Source of the DNA: Gallionella sp.
GTDB lineage: Bacteria > Pseudomonadota > Gammaproteobacteria > Burkholderiales > Gallionellaceae
Direction: 5' to 3'
Assembly (NCBI GenBank): GCA_028710565.1
Contig: JAQTTV010000034.1
Coordinates: forward strand, 1-36,111
DNA length: 36,111 nt
The notes under the pieces were generated by a model. The model saw nothing but the letters and a program-made list of their open reading frames with translations, made no database searches and had not been told where the DNA came from. Shown one piece after another: positions 6,651 to 16,144 of this stretch (position 1 is its first letter; every line of letters starts with the position of its first letter). Both the position numbers and the translations under genes were made by a program.

Positions 6651-9600
6651 TTGATAGCTGATCTCTCACCTAATATCACCGAAACATCTCTCGTTAAACG
6701 GATCTCTGTGATCGCGTTTTTGGTCATCGCTTGTGGTGGTCTCGTATTGATGGGCTGGATACTTGACATTGCCATCCTGAAAAGTATTTCTCCAAGCTGG
6801 GTTTCCATGAAAGTGAACACGGCGATCTGCTTTATGTTGATCGGCATTTCACTCTGGTTGACCGCTTACCCACCAGCCAGATTGGCTCATCAGCATACTG
6901 TCTGGTTTAACCGTATCTGTCTTGCCTTGGTTGCGATCATCAGCACTTTGAGTTTATTCGAGTATGTCTTTGGCTGGAATTTAGGGATTGATCAGTGGTT
7001 GATTGCAGAATCTCTCGATACGGTGGGTACTTCGAACCCTAGGCGTATGGCACCTGAGACCGCTCTGGATTTTATGATGCTTTCAATAGCACTGTGGTTC
7101 ATCGGTAAAACGCATCAATCTTACTGGTTCGTACTATTGTCTGTGACATTAGGCCTGTTGGTGACCAGTCTCGCGCTGGCGGCATTGTTGTCTAATCTTA
7201 CCCCTGTACTAGGTCATTTTGGCTGGTTTGCCCTTACTATTATGGCGGTGCATACCGCCATCTTGTTTGCCTTGTTGGGTATATCTATTATCGCGATGAG
7301 TTGGCAACCCAAGGTTTTGGCATGGGTGCTGAGCAGAAACGCGACGATTGCGATGGTGGGTATTATGACTTTGCTGGTATTTATTGGTCTCAGTACCGCG
7401 CGTAGTCAATTCTGGATGGAAGAGAGTGGTCGTCAGATTGCGCATCAGGAAGCCTTGTTGCTCAACGTCGAAGAGATTTTGATCGAAGTGCTTGATGCAC
7501 AATCTCATATTCGCGGATATGGCATATCAGGCAGTGAAAGCTTCAAAAACAACTATCTTTTGGCTGCGACTAATAGCCAAATTAAGTTAAGCAAGTTGCG
7601 CGATATGCTTGCCAGCACCCCTCAGGAGCGGGTGTTATTTAGCCAGATAGAGGGGTTGGTTAATAATGAATTTCAGTGGTTGCAGCAGGCTATTGAAATT
7701 GAGCCGAGTACTTTTTCTAATGCCATTCATAGTCAACGGGTGGCTCATGGTGAAGTGTTAATGAGCCAACTTCGACTAACCTTTGGGCAACTTGAAAGTG
7801 AGCATCAACTCCGCATTGTGCAATTGAAACAGGATGCGAAAAGGGTATCCAGTTTTTCTTACTTGATTATTTTTGTCAGCACATTCACCAGTTTGTTGGT
7901 TTTTTTGATGGTGATCTTCAGGCTTAATTTCGTCCTGAATGACCGCGAACGACAAGCACAATTTTTACGAGAAAGTGAGGAAAAATTCCGTACGCTTTAT
8001 GACTCCGCCAGCGATGCGATCATGTTAGGGGGGGAAGAAGGTTATCTTTCTTTTAATGAAAGTGCGATGCACATGTTCGGTTGCTCAGAACAAGGCGATT
8101 TTCTCCACAAACATCCCTCGCAATTTTCACCCGATACCCAGCCCAATGGAGAAAATTCAAAAGTTTTGGCGGATCAGTATATTGCCCAAGCGTTGCAAAC
8201 AGGCAGTTGTCAGTTTGAGTGGATGCATTGCCAGTTGGATGGTTCTCCATTCGCTGCGGAGGTTCGTCTCACGGCAATGGTACTGAATGGCAAACATCTG
8301 ATCCAAGCCACGGTGCGCGATATTTCAGAGCGTTATATCGTTTCAGCAAAAATTCAGAGACTTAACCAGCTTTACAACCTACTAAGCCGCTGTAATCAGG
8401 CCGTCATACACAGCACCGACCAAGAAGACTTGTTTCAGCGTATCTGTCGTGACGCCGTGCAAATCGGAGGGATGCAATTGGCATGGATCGGCTTAGTCGA
8501 TGATTCGGGTAAACAAGTCAAACCTGTCGTCTCTTTTGGAGAGACGAAAGGCTACCTAGAAGATATTCGGATTTTGCTAGATGATAATCATCCCTTAGGT
8601 AGAGGACCAACTGCTACGGCGATACGTGAAAATCATCCCGTATGGTGTAATGATTTTATGCATTGCCCTCGCACTGCGTCATGGCATGAACGAGGCGCAC
8701 ATTTCGGCTATGCTTCTTCTGCCTCATTACCCTTGGTTAAGAATGGGGTTGCCATCGGCGCACTGACGCTATACCGCAATGACCTCAATGCATTTGACGA
8801 AGCGGTGAGCAATTTGTTGATTGAAATGGCGGCGGATGTTAGCTACGCACTCGATAATTTTGAACACGAAACCACAAGGAAATTTCTAGAGCGACGTACC
8901 GCTAGCCTGCTCGCGCTCACAACATCTGAAGAGATGCTTGACGAAAATACCTTGCTACAGCGAGGCGTGGATGCCGTGCAGGGGCTCACAAACAGTCGCA
9001 TAGGTTTCTTTCATTTTGTCAGTGAAGATCAAAATGAGATTGAGTTGGCGGCATGGAGCAGTGACACGATGGCACACTATTGCCATGCCGTGTTTGACCA
9101 GCATTATCCCGTGGCATCAGCGGGGGTTTGGGCTAATTCAATTCGTCTGAAACAAGCTGTTATTGTGAACGACTATACTGCACTATCGCCCAAAAATGGC
9201 TTGCCAGAAGGACATGCCAGTTTGCAACGCTTCGTTAGTGTGCCGATACTGGATGGCTCTCAGGTGCGCATGATTGTGGGGGTAGGGAATGCTGACCATG
9301 ACTATGGTGAGCATGATATCGAGACGATCAAATTGTTTGGTTACGACATTTACCATCTTGTTCAGCGCAGACGAGCCATTAAATCCCTCGAAACAAACGA
9401 GCGACATTTCAGGGCGGTCACACAGTCCGCGAACGATGCCATTATTACGGGCACAGATACTGGCAGTATCTTAGGATGGAATATGGCTGCCTCGCGTATG
9501 TTTGAGTATAGCGAAGCTGAAGTCATAGGTCAGCCCTTGACTATGCTTATGCCTGAACGCTTCCGTACACAGCATGATGCTGCTTTAGCTAGGCTGAAAT

Positions 9601-11021
9601 CGGGTGCTGAGCCACATGTGATTGGCAAAACGGTCGAGTTGTTCGGGTTGCGCAAAAATGGCATCGAGTTTCCGCTTGACCTCTCCCTTTCTCAATGGCA
9701 CTCGGTCGAAGGGGGATTCTTTACCGCCATCATCCGAGATATAAGCGAACGTAGAAGTATGGAATGGCGGCAGCGAGAAAATCAAGAAATTTTCAGACAC
9801 TTCGTGGAATACAGTCCTATTTATGTCTTTTTTAAGGACTCGAATATGCGGGCATTGCGGCTTAGCAAAAATTTTGAAACGATGCTAGGAAAACCAGTTG
9901 CAACGTTATTGGGCAAGAAAATGGATGCGTATTTTTCGCCTGAATTTGCCGAGAGTATGTCGGTAGATGACATCAGCGTTTTCTCTGATGGATCGGACGT
10001 CACCGTGGAAGCCGAGTTTGAAGGAAAAACCTATTCGGTCACCAAGTTTCCCATTTTTTCCGATGGCAAGCCCTGTTATCTAGCAGGCTACCTCGTTGAC
10101 ATTACTGAACATAAGCAGTTTGAAGCAGAGCAACGCAAAGCATATGAGCAAGTTGCAGGCGTGAATGCGCAACTTTTGGAGGCGAATTTGCATCTTAAAC
10201 AGGCACAAAGCCAGCTGCTGCAATCTGAGAAAATGGCTGCGATTGGCTTGCTGGCAGCAGGCGTGGCACACGAGATTAACAACCCCATTGGTTATGTCAA
10301 CTCTAACCTAGGCACATTAGAAAAATATCTCGCTAATATTTTCCTTGCCTTAGATAAGTATGATGCCGCTTTGGCTCAGTGGCATGACGACAATCCGCTA
10401 GTACAAGAGCTGCAACAGTTTAAGGCCAAGATTGATTTAGCGTACATTCGCGAGGATACTCAATCGCTGATCTCAGAATCACATCAAGGATTGGATCGAG
10501 TGAAAAGTATTGTGCTCGATCTCAAGGATTTCTCTCATGCCGATAGCCAAGATCAATGGGTGCGAGGGGACGTGCATCACGCGCTGGAGTCCACGCTGAA
10601 TGTGGTGTGGAATGAGCTGAAATACAAATGCGAAGTGGTCAAAGAGTATGGGAATTTGCCGCAAATTTATCATTTACCCTCTCAGCTTAACCAAGTGTTT
10701 ATGAATTTGTTGGTCAATGCGGCACACGCCATCGAGGTGCGAGGGATCATTACGTTGCGTTCTGGGCAGGAAGGCGACAGAGTATGGGTAGAGGTAAATG
10801 ATACGGGCAAAGGTATATCGCCTGAAATCATGCCTCATTTGTTTGATCCTTTTTTCACCACAAAACCTGTGGGGCAAGGGACGGGGCTAGGCTTGTCTGT
10901 GTCCTACAAAATCATCGAGAAACACCACGGTAGCATTGAAGTACATAGCGAAGTCGGCAAAGGCTCGACTTTCCGTGTTTGGCTGCCGATCAATCAACCT
11001 GATTCCAAGGAGAAGACATGA
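6651..11021 (+). CDS. Multi-domain membrane sensor histidine kinase (CHASE3, GAF, PAS)
   Basis: A 1456-aa kinase. The N-terminal 225 residues hold about six hydrophobic segments of an integral membrane sensor. TM helices at about 230-248 and 401-425 bracket a CHASE3-like periplasmic domain. Then follow PAS (about 441-560), GAF (574-735), GAF (747-905), PAS (918-1035), PAS (1047-1155), a short coiled coil, a HisKA domain with phospho-acceptor H1207 in VAHEINNPIGY, and an HATPase domain with N-box (LLVNAAHAI), G1 (NDTGKGIS, D1384) and G2 (GTGLGLS). The likely start is TTG at 6651 with AAAGGA 7 nt upstream; the next in-frame ATG (residue 34) would cut the first TM helix. The stop overlaps the next gene as ATGA, so the two are coupled. 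The signal sensed is unknown. Confidence 0.92.
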   Translation: MIADLSPNITETSLVKRISVIAFLVIACGGLVLMGWILDIAILKSISPSWVSMKVNTAICFMLIGISLWLTAYPPARLAHQHTVWFNRICLALVAIISTLSLFEYVFGWNLGIDQWLIAESLDTVGTSNPRRMAPETALDFMMLSIALWFIGKTHQSYWFVLLSVTLGLLVTSLALAALLSNLTPVLGHFGWFALTIMAVHTAILFALLGISIIAMSWQPKVLAWVLSRNATIAMVGIMTLLVFIGLSTARSQFWMEESGRQIAHQEALLLNVEEILIEVLDAQSHIRGYGISGSESFKNNYLLAATNSQIKLSKLRDMLASTPQERVLFSQIEGLVNNEFQWLQQAIEIEPSTFSNAIHSQRVAHGEVLMSQLRLTFGQLESEHQLRIVQLKQDAKRVSSFSYLIIFVSTFTSLLVFLMVIFRLNFVLNDRERQAQFLRESEEKFRTLYDSASDAIMLGGEEGYLSFNESAMHMFGCSEQGDFLHKHPSQFSPDTQPNGENSKVLADQYIAQALQTGSCQFEWMHCQLDGSPFAAEVRLTAMVLNGKHLIQATVRDISERYIVSAKIQRLNQLYNLLSRCNQAVIHSTDQEDLFQRICRDAVQIGGMQLAWIGLVDDSGKQVKPVVSFGETKGYLEDIRILLDDNHPLGRGPTATAIRENHPVWCNDFMHCPRTASWHERGAHFGYASSASLPLVKNGVAIGALTLYRNDLNAFDEAVSNLLIEMAADVSYALDNFEHETTRKFLERRTASLLALTTSEEMLDENTLLQRGVDAVQGLTNSRIGFFHFVSEDQNEIELAAWSSDTMAHYCHAVFDQHYPVASAGVWANSIRLKQAVIVNDYTALSPKNGLPEGHASLQRFVSVPILDGSQVRMIVGVGNADHDYGEHDIETIKLFGYDIYHLVQRRRAIKSLETNERHFRAVTQSANDAIITGTDTGSILGWNMAASRMFEYSEAEVIGQPLTMLMPERFRTQHDAALARLKSGAEPHVIGKTVELFGLRKNGIEFPLDLSLSQWHSVEGGFFTAIIRDISERRSMEWRQRENQEIFRHFVEYSPIYVFFKDSNMRALRLSKNFETMLGKPVATLLGKKMDAYFSPEFAESMSVDDISVFSDGSDVTVEAEFEGKTYSVTKFPIFSDGKPCYLAGYLVDITEHKQFEAEQRKAYEQVAGVNAQLLEANLHLKQAQSQLLQSEKMAAIGLLAAGVAHEINNPIGYVNSNLGTLEKYLANIFLALDKYDAALAQWHDDNPLVQELQQFKAKIDLAYIREDTQSLISESHQGLDRVKSIVLDLKDFSHADSQDQWVRGDVHHALESTLNVVWNELKYKCEVVKEYGNLPQIYHLPSQLNQVFMNLLVNAAHAIEVRGIITLRSGQEGDRVWVEVNDTGKGISPEIMPHLFDPFFTTKPVGQGTGLGLSVSYKIIEKHHGSIEVHSEVGKGSTFRVWLPINQPDSKEKT

Positions 11022-12313
11022 ACCAAGAAGCGATGGATCCCCCTGTCCCCGCGACGCTGTTATTTATTGACGATGAAACGAACATCTTATCTTCACTAAA
11101 ACGCTTATTTCGACCACTCGGTTACACTATCCTCACGGCAGAAAGTGGTGCGGCGGCACTGTTGATTTTGGAGCAGACACGTATTGATTTGGTTATTTCA
11201 GACATGCGTATGCCCAATATGAGCGGTGCGGAAGTGTTGGAAAAAATCCGCAATCAATGGCCTGATGTCGTGCGTATTTTGTTGACGGGCTTTTCCGACA
11301 TCTCTTCTACGATTGCGGCAATCAATCGGGGTGAAATTTATCGTTATATTGCCAAACCGTGGAATGATGATGACATCGTATTGGTGGTGCGTGATGCACT
11401 GGAGCGTAAACATTTGCTGGCGGAAAAGCAGCGGCTGGAAACGTTAACGCTACGTCAATACGATGCCCTCAAAGAGCTGAATGCTAGTTTAGAAAATAAA
11501 GTGCATGAACGCACCGTAGAGTTGCATGCTGCGCTGGAGCAGCTTAAGAAAGATTATTTTTCGACCATTCAAGTATTTGCGAATTTGATGGAATTGCGTA
11601 AGGGATCCATGGCGGGGTTTTCTCGCCGCGTTGCGCAATTGTGCCGTGAGCTAGCACAAAAAATGTCGATCCCAGAGTCAGACATTCAAACGCTCGAAAC
11701 GGCCGCGTTGTTACATAATATGGGGGCGATTGGATTGCCTGACAACCTGTTGGACAAGCCCTATATCGCGTTGACTTATGCCGAGCGCGTTGAGTTTGAT
11801 AAACACCCGTTACGTGCGGCATCCGCATTGATGGCACTTGATCCTATGCTGAAGGTGTCCGAATTGATTCGTCATCATCGCGAGCATTACAGTGGCGCAG
11901 GTAATTTAGCTACAATCCACAGTGATGAGTTGTCGCTGGGTGCACGAATTTTGTTGGTAGCGAGTGACTTTGTGGCGTTGCAGCAAGGGTTATTTAGCCG
12001 CGACAAACTGTCAACAGAACAGGCACTTAATATGATTTCTAGCGGCAGTAATACGCGTTATGATCCTGCCGTGGTCGACGCGTTCCTTAATATGATGTCT
12101 CACATCGGTCACTTCGCACCCGTGGCGCAAGAGTTCCAACTGAAGAGTTCACAGTTGCGCGAAGGCATGTTACTGGAGCAAGATGTGCTGACGGCAAATG
12201 GGATGTTGTTATTGCTGAAAGGTACGACCCTCAGCGCACACCACATCCGTGAGCTACGAGAATATGAGCAGTCATCGGGTGAGCATCTATCGCTCTATAC
12301 GCACACGATCTAG
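11018..12313 (+). CDS. Response regulator with receiver and degenerate HD-GYP-like domain
   Basis: A 431-aa RpfG-type protein. The receiver has phospho-acceptor D62 (VISDMRMP) with acidic pocket DDE at 18-20, T90 and K113. A coiled coil (about 130-180) links it to an HD-GYP-like domain (about 183-375). Active HD-GYP phosphodiesterases carry HD and HHExxDGxGYP. Here the first is HN (LLHNMGAIG, 233-234) and the second is HHREHYSGAGN (286-296) with no GYP. Loss of cyclic-di-GMP hydrolysis is therefore likely, with a possible role as a binding or signalling module. AAGGAG lies 5 nt before the ATG, which overlaps the kinase stop. The partner is almost certainly that kinase. Confidence 0.92.
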   Translation: MNQEAMDPPVPATLLFIDDETNILSSLKRLFRPLGYTILTAESGAAALLILEQTRIDLVISDMRMPNMSGAEVLEKIRNQWPDVVRILLTGFSDISSTIAAINRGEIYRYIAKPWNDDDIVLVVRDALERKHLLAEKQRLETLTLRQYDALKELNASLENKVHERTVELHAALEQLKKDYFSTIQVFANLMELRKGSMAGFSRRVAQLCRELAQKMSIPESDIQTLETAALLHNMGAIGLPDNLLDKPYIALTYAERVEFDKHPLRAASALMALDPMLKVSELIRHHREHYSGAGNLATIHSDELSLGARILLVASDFVALQQGLFSRDKLSTEQALNMISSGSNTRYDPAVVDAFLNMMSHIGHFAPVAQEFQLKSSQLREGMLLEQDVLTANGMLLLLKGTTLSAHHIRELREYEQSSGEHLSLYTHTI

Positions 12314-12511
12314 CAGGCAGCTGCAAAACTATTGCGCTCGCCGATACGGTGTCAAAAAGTGGCTCAAAATGCGGGGTCGCAAAGCGACAGACTCGATGTA
12401 AATTCCGCTTTTTGCGAGTTGGGCAAAATACCGCCCATACCTGCGAGAACCATTTCTCCCCTTTTTTCCTTGTCTCGGCTTCGCTCATAACGTTTTTCAG
12501 CAGCCTGCTAA
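12311..12511. mobile_element. 200-bp MITE-like element whose ends supply two stop codons
   Basis: Terminal inverted repeats TAGCAGGCAGCTGCAAAA (12311-12328) and TTTTTCAGCAGCCTGCTA (12494-12511) match at 15 of 18 positions after reversal. The TAG at each tip is the stop codon of the gene reading into it: the HD-GYP-like regulator from the left and ftsY from the right. An ATC trinucleotide flanks both tips and might be a short target duplication. The internal part has no ORF of note. It fills the whole gap between the two convergent genes. Confidence 0.65.
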
Positions 12512-13476
12512 TCAGGCAAATCCAACAGTGCCGAGATAAAGTCTTCCGCGACAAAAGGACGCAAGTCATCCAACCCTTCTCCCACACCAATAAAGCGCAC
12601 AGGGATGGGATGGGCGTGGGCGATGGCGGCAATCACGCCGCCTTTGGCTGTGCCGTCTAATTTGGTCAAAATTAAACCCGTCACACCCAATGCGGCATCA
12701 AAGGCTTTGACTTGGCTGAGGGCATTTTGCCCCGTGTTGGCATCTAATACCAGCAAGACTTCATGTGGCGCATCGGGCAAAACCTTGCCAATGACGCGCT
12801 TCACTTTTTTGATTTCTTCCATCAAGTGGGCTTGGGTTGCCAATCGTCCTGCGGTGTCCGCCAATACCACGTCGATTTTGCGGGCTTGGGCAGCTTGAAT
12901 GGCATCGTAAATCACCGCCGCCGCATCACCACTTTGTTGCGCAATAACGGTGACATTATTGCGCTCGCCCCACGTCATCAGTTGCTCACGTGCCGCAGCA
13001 CGGAAGGTGTCGCCCGCCGCTAACAACACTGACAAACCTTGCGACTGAAAGTATTTCGCCAATTTGCCGATAGAGGTGGTCTTGCCTGCACCGTTCACCC
13101 CCGTCATCATAATGACAAAAGGTTGATGCGTATTGGCATGCAAGGGTTGCGCTAAGGGGCTGAGTAATTTTAACAAGCACTCCGCGAGTGCTTCTTTCAT
13201 TTGCCCTGCTTCGTGCAGTTTGTGCAGCTTAACGTAGCGGCGCAAATCCGCCAGCAGTGCATTAGTCGCATCCATACCCACGTCGGCGGTAATCAAAATT
13301 GTTTCCAGCTCTTCATAAAGCTCGTCGTCAATTTTGCCGCCGCGACTGAATAAATCGGTCAATTGGCTGCTGGTGCGTACCAGCCCTGATTTCAGGCGTG
13401 ACAGCCAAGAAGACGTGCCCTCGGTTGGAGTCTCTAGTTTGGGTTCAGACTTTTTTTTCTTAAGAAAGCTAAACAT
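12508..13476 (-). CDS. ftsY: Signal recognition particle receptor FtsY
   Basis: The SRP receptor GTPase that docks ribosome-nascent-chain complexes at the inner membrane. The NG domain is complete: G1 GVNGAGKTT (126-134), DTFRAAAREQL (156-166), G3 DTAGR (207-211) and G4 TKLDGTAKGG (271-280). The acidic A domain is very short (about 45 residues), so the protein is 322 aa; this is common outside enterics. The basic N-terminus (FLKKKK) may touch the membrane. The ATG at 13476 has a weak AGGGA upstream. The stop TAG lies within the tip of the adjacent MITE-like element, so the last residues could have been set by that insertion. Confidence 0.96.
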   Translation of the reverse strand: MFSFLKKKKSEPKLETPTEGTSSWLSRLKSGLVRTSSQLTDLFSRGGKIDDELYEELETILITADVGMDATNALLADLRRYVKLHKLHEAGQMKEALAECLLKLLSPLAQPLHANTHQPFVIMMTGVNGAGKTTSIGKLAKYFQSQGLSVLLAAGDTFRAAAREQLMTWGERNNVTVIAQQSGDAAAVIYDAIQAAQARKIDVVLADTAGRLATQAHLMEEIKKVKRVIGKVLPDAPHEVLLVLDANTGQNALSQVKAFDAALGVTGLILTKLDGTAKGGVIAAIAHAHPIPVRFIGVGEGLDDLRPFVAEDFISALLDLPD

Positions 13477-13593
13477 TGGAAATTTCCCTGAATGGTTTAA
13501 TTATTGTGTTGTGGATTGTATAACACAGCAACCAACCCGCACCGTGCTGATTGCATTTCGCCTGTCATATAGGCGACATATGACTTACTTGCA

Positions 13594-13953
13594 TCAAGGG
13601 ACAGGCGGACTTTCGGGTGTTAGATGAGATAATTCCAATTTCACTTCTTCGACCACTTGCTCAATGAGTTGTAACTTGAGACGCTCAAGATAGGTGGTGA
13701 TTTTCTGATTCAACAGATTTTCTAAGTGATCTTCCAGTCGCTCAACCAATTGCTGATAGGCTTCTTCGCTGAGGCTCACCGTCGGTGCGATGGATTCAGG
13801 CACGACTTGATGCTCCACAAGCGTGGTTGCCACGATGTCAGGGACGTGGATGATGTCGGTGAGTACAGGAAGATCTTCGCTATCATCGAGTACGACGGGG
13901 TCGTTTAGCACGGGTAGAAATGACAAATCATTTGCGTCATCTAGCGTACTCAT
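13594..13953 (-). CDS. Small acidic protein downstream of holC (119 aa)
   Basis: I do not recognise a characterised family. The N-terminal 60 residues are very acidic and look disordered (repeats of V, L, D and P). Residues about 60-108 form a probable amphipathic helix or coiled coil (EEAYQQLVERLEDHLENLL, then ERLKLQLIEQVVEEVKLEL). The start overlaps the holC stop as ATGA, so it is translated together with the chi subunit. Small acidic proteins next to holC occur in other betaproteobacteria, as far as I recall, which would make this a conserved neighbour. A role with HolC is inference from position only. Confidence 0.75.
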   Translation of the reverse strand: MSTLDDANDLSFLPVLNDPVVLDDSEDLPVLTDIIHVPDIVATTLVEHQVVPESIAPTVSLSEEAYQQLVERLEDHLENLLNQKITTYLERLKLQLIEQVVEEVKLELSHLTPESPPVP

Positions 13954-14381
13954 TTACTTACCCCTTTACTTAAGTCGGTGTTGCTGAGTTCATAACCCCG
14001 ATCACGATAAAATTTGTAGCGAATTCGACCCAGATTAATGTCATCTTCATCCGTGCCAACCAACTCAATCATCCGTTCAAAGCGACTGAAAAAAGGGACG
14101 GGATCGGGATGTAAGCTGATGAGTAATTGATGCCCTAGTAACGGGGCATCGCCGTGATGAAGCAAGACGGGTGTTTGTTCCGCGAGCGCATCATCGCTGC
14201 GACAATGCGGCGTGAACGACACGGGTGGATAACGCCATAACAGCTTATCTAGCGCGTCCAACATCATTTCATCAGGCACACTAATGACCGTGCGAATGCC
14301 GCTTTGCATTGCTTTATTGCTCAACTGACAAACTGTATGCAGCTTGTTGGGTAAGCCTGTGTAAAAATCGACTTTGGTCAT
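13950..14381 (-). CDS. holC: DNA polymerase III chi subunit
   Basis: HolC binds SSB and, with psi, joins it to the clamp loader. At 143 aa it shows the family pattern: VDFYTGL at the N-terminus, KAMQSGIRTVISVPDEMMLDAL, LLWRYPPVSFTPH, HQLLISLHPD, and a C-terminal RIRYKFYRDRGYELS. The ATG at 14381 (MTKVDFY) is chosen because homologues begin at this strand; an ATG at 14417 would add 12 unlikely residues. Neither has a strong ribosome binding site. The stop overlaps the next gene (ATGA). It lies downstream of pepA on the same strand, as in many proteobacteria, but palindromic repeats (14438-14620) now separate the two. Confidence 0.93.
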   Translation of the reverse strand: MTKVDFYTGLPNKLHTVCQLSNKAMQSGIRTVISVPDEMMLDALDKLLWRYPPVSFTPHCRSDDALAEQTPVLLHHGDAPLLGHQLLISLHPDPVPFFSRFERMIELVGTDEDDINLGRIRYKFYRDRGYELSNTDLSKGVSK

Positions 14382-14437
14382 GGGAAATTGGGTGGAATTT
14401 TTAGCGGGATGGCACATCTACGCACACCTTTGCTGTA

Positions 14438-14538
14438 CCTCCCCTCGCCCACTTGCTGGGAGAGGGGGCGGGGGAGAGGGTTTTCGCAACATCAAACACC
14501 CTCTCCCTAACCCTCTCCCGTAAACGGGCGAGGGGACG
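14438..14538. repeat. C-rich palindromic repeat between pepA and holC
   Basis: An inverted repeat: CCTCCCCTCGCCCACTTGC with GGGAGAGGG (14438-14480) against CCCTCTCCC ... CGGGCGAGGGG (14499-14538). Similar C/G-rich palindromes occur at 6050-6217 and 30808-30908, and a half unit lies inside the chemoreceptor gene at 24599-24633. Confidence 0.75.
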
Positions 14539-14545
14539 TGAGCGC

Positions 14546-14620
14546 GTAGATTGGGTTGAGCGTAGCCTAACAAATTCACGCTGTAAACGTTGGGCTTCGC
14601 TCACGCTCAACCCAACCTAC
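14546..14620. repeat. GTAGG-type palindromic repeat
   Basis: Arms 14546-14572 (GTAGATTGGGTTGAGCGTAG) and 14589-14620 (GCTCAACCCAACCTAC at its end) are inverted copies. This is the same structural type as 725-800. It lies 3 bp after the pepA stop codon and may serve as a 3' hairpin for that mRNA. Confidence 0.75.
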
Positions 14621-14623
14621 CAA

Positions 14624-16105
14624 CTACTTCGCTTGCTGCATCAAATACTGCGTCAACAAAGGCACGGGACGACCTGTCGCGCCTTTGTCTTTTCCTGATT
14701 TCCATGCCGTGCCCGCGATGTCCAAGTGCGCCCAACGATATTCCTTGGTGAAGCGCGACAAGAAACAGGCTGCCGTGATGCTGCCGCCCGCACGTCCACC
14801 GATGTTTTGCATATCGGCAAAGTTGCTGTCCAAAAGGGGCTGGTACTCTTCCCACAATGGCATTTGCCAAGCGCGATCTTGGGTGTATTGCCCCGCTGCC
14901 AACAGTTCTTGTGCCAAGTCATCTTGGTTGCTGAACAAACCTGTCGCAACATGTCCTAGTGCAATGACGCACGCGCCTGTCAAGGTTGCTACGTCAATCA
15001 CCGTAGAAGGTTCAAAGCGTGCTGCATACGTCAGCGCATCGCATAATACTAAGCGACCTTCCGCATCAGTATTGAGAATTTCGATACTTTGCCCAGACAT
15101 GCTCGTCACAATATCACCAGGTTTGCTGGCTTGACCGTCAGGCATGTTTTCGCAAGTTGGGATCACGACCACCACATTCAGCTTCAAGCCCATTTCTGCA
15201 ATCGCGCGCATGGTGCCCAATACACTGGCCGCACCGCACATGTCGTACTTCATTTCGTCCATTTCCGCGCCTGGCTTCAACGAAATACCGCCTGAGTCAA
15301 AGGTAATGCCTTTGCCAACCAACACGATAGGTTTTTGTTTCTTCTCACCGCCGTGATAAGCCAAGGTAATCAGCTTGGCGGGCTGACGGCTACCACGGGT
15401 GACGGACAACAGCGAATGCATGCCCAGTTTTTCCATATCCTTTTCTTCTAATACATCGACCTCCAGCTTGTAGGCTTTGGCGAGGGATTTGGCTTGCTCA
15501 GCCAAATAAGTCGGGGTGCAGATGTTGCCTGGTAGATTGCCCAAATCTTTGGTTAATTGCATACCATGCGCCACGGCAACCGCTTGCGCCAAGGTTGCTT
15601 TCGCTGCTGCTTCTGGTTTTTCTGCGCAGGCTAGCAATACCTTACGTAAGATTGGGGCATCGGCGGGCTTGCTCTTCAGATGGTCGCAACGGTAAGCTGA
15701 TTCCGCACCGACCAACACTGCTTGGGTAATTTTCCACGCTTCATCACGGTCACTCACGGCTAAGTCGGTCAAGTACAGTGCCGCCTCTTTGCAATTGCTT
15801 TTGTGCAAAACGGCAAAAACAGCGCGGAGTACATCGACAAATTGTGTCGCGGCAAACGCCGAGCTTTTACCCAGCCCCACCAACAACACGCGCTCCGCCA
15901 CACAGCCCGCAACATGAGGCAACAACAAGGTTTGCCCGACCTTCCCTTCCATATCGCCTCGCGCAATTAAATCGCTGAGTTGGTGCTGCATCGCGACATC
16001 CAATATCTGCGCCGCTGCTGATAATTTGCCATTCGCATACACGCCTACCACAACACATCCTGTACGTTGCTTATCCGAACTGCTCTGTTTTATGCTAAAT
16101 TCCAC
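14624..16105 (-). CDS. pepA: Leucyl aminopeptidase (cytosol aminopeptidase, M17)
   Basis: A hexameric, two-metal aminopeptidase that removes N-terminal residues; in E. coli PepA also binds DNA. At 493 aa it is full length. Metal and catalytic residues are visible: [13 protein letters not shown] (K265, D270), MKYDMCGAA (D288) and the signature NTDAEGRL (345-352). The start is GTG at 16105, with AAGGAG 8 nt upstream giving MEFSIKQ, the usual N-terminus of the family. It is divergent from lptF with only 39 bp between the starts, so their promoters must overlap the coding ends. Confidence 0.96.
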   Translation of the reverse strand: MEFSIKQSSSDKQRTGCVVVGVYANGKLSAAAQILDVAMQHQLSDLIARGDMEGKVGQTLLLPHVAGCVAERVLLVGLGKSSAFAATQFVDVLRAVFAVLHKSNCKEAALYLTDLAVSDRDEAWKITQAVLVGAESAYRCDHLKSKPADAPILRKVLLACAEKPEAAAKATLAQAVAVAHGMQLTKDLGNLPGNICTPTYLAEQAKSLAKAYKLEVDVLEEKDMEKLGMHSLLSVTRGSRQPAKLITLAYHGGEKKQKPIVLVGKGITFDSGGISLKPGAEMDEMKYDMCGAASVLGTMRAIAEMGLKLNVVVVIPTCENMPDGQASKPGDIVTSMSGQSIEILNTDAEGRLVLCDALTYAARFEPSTVIDVATLTGACVIALGHVATGLFSNQDDLAQELLAAGQYTQDRAWQMPLWEEYQPLLDSNFADMQNIGGRAGGSITAACFLSRFTKEYRWAHLDIAGTAWKSGKDKGATGRPVPLLTQYLMQQAK

Positions 16106-16144
16106 GCGCTTCTCCTTTTAAATTCGATTTAACTTCGACGTTCA

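Noticed and set aside
6475..6669. Minus-strand 64-aa ORF with a GTG start, overlapping the kinase start
   Set aside because: Its C-terminus (RGELVEP) is read from the dispersed TTCGACAAGCTCA repeat, no good ribosome binding site is seen, and it overlaps the likely kinase start.
12231..12632. Minus-strand 133-aa ORF spanning the regulator end and ftsY end
   Set aside because: It only runs through the MITE-like element and the wrong frame of ftsY.
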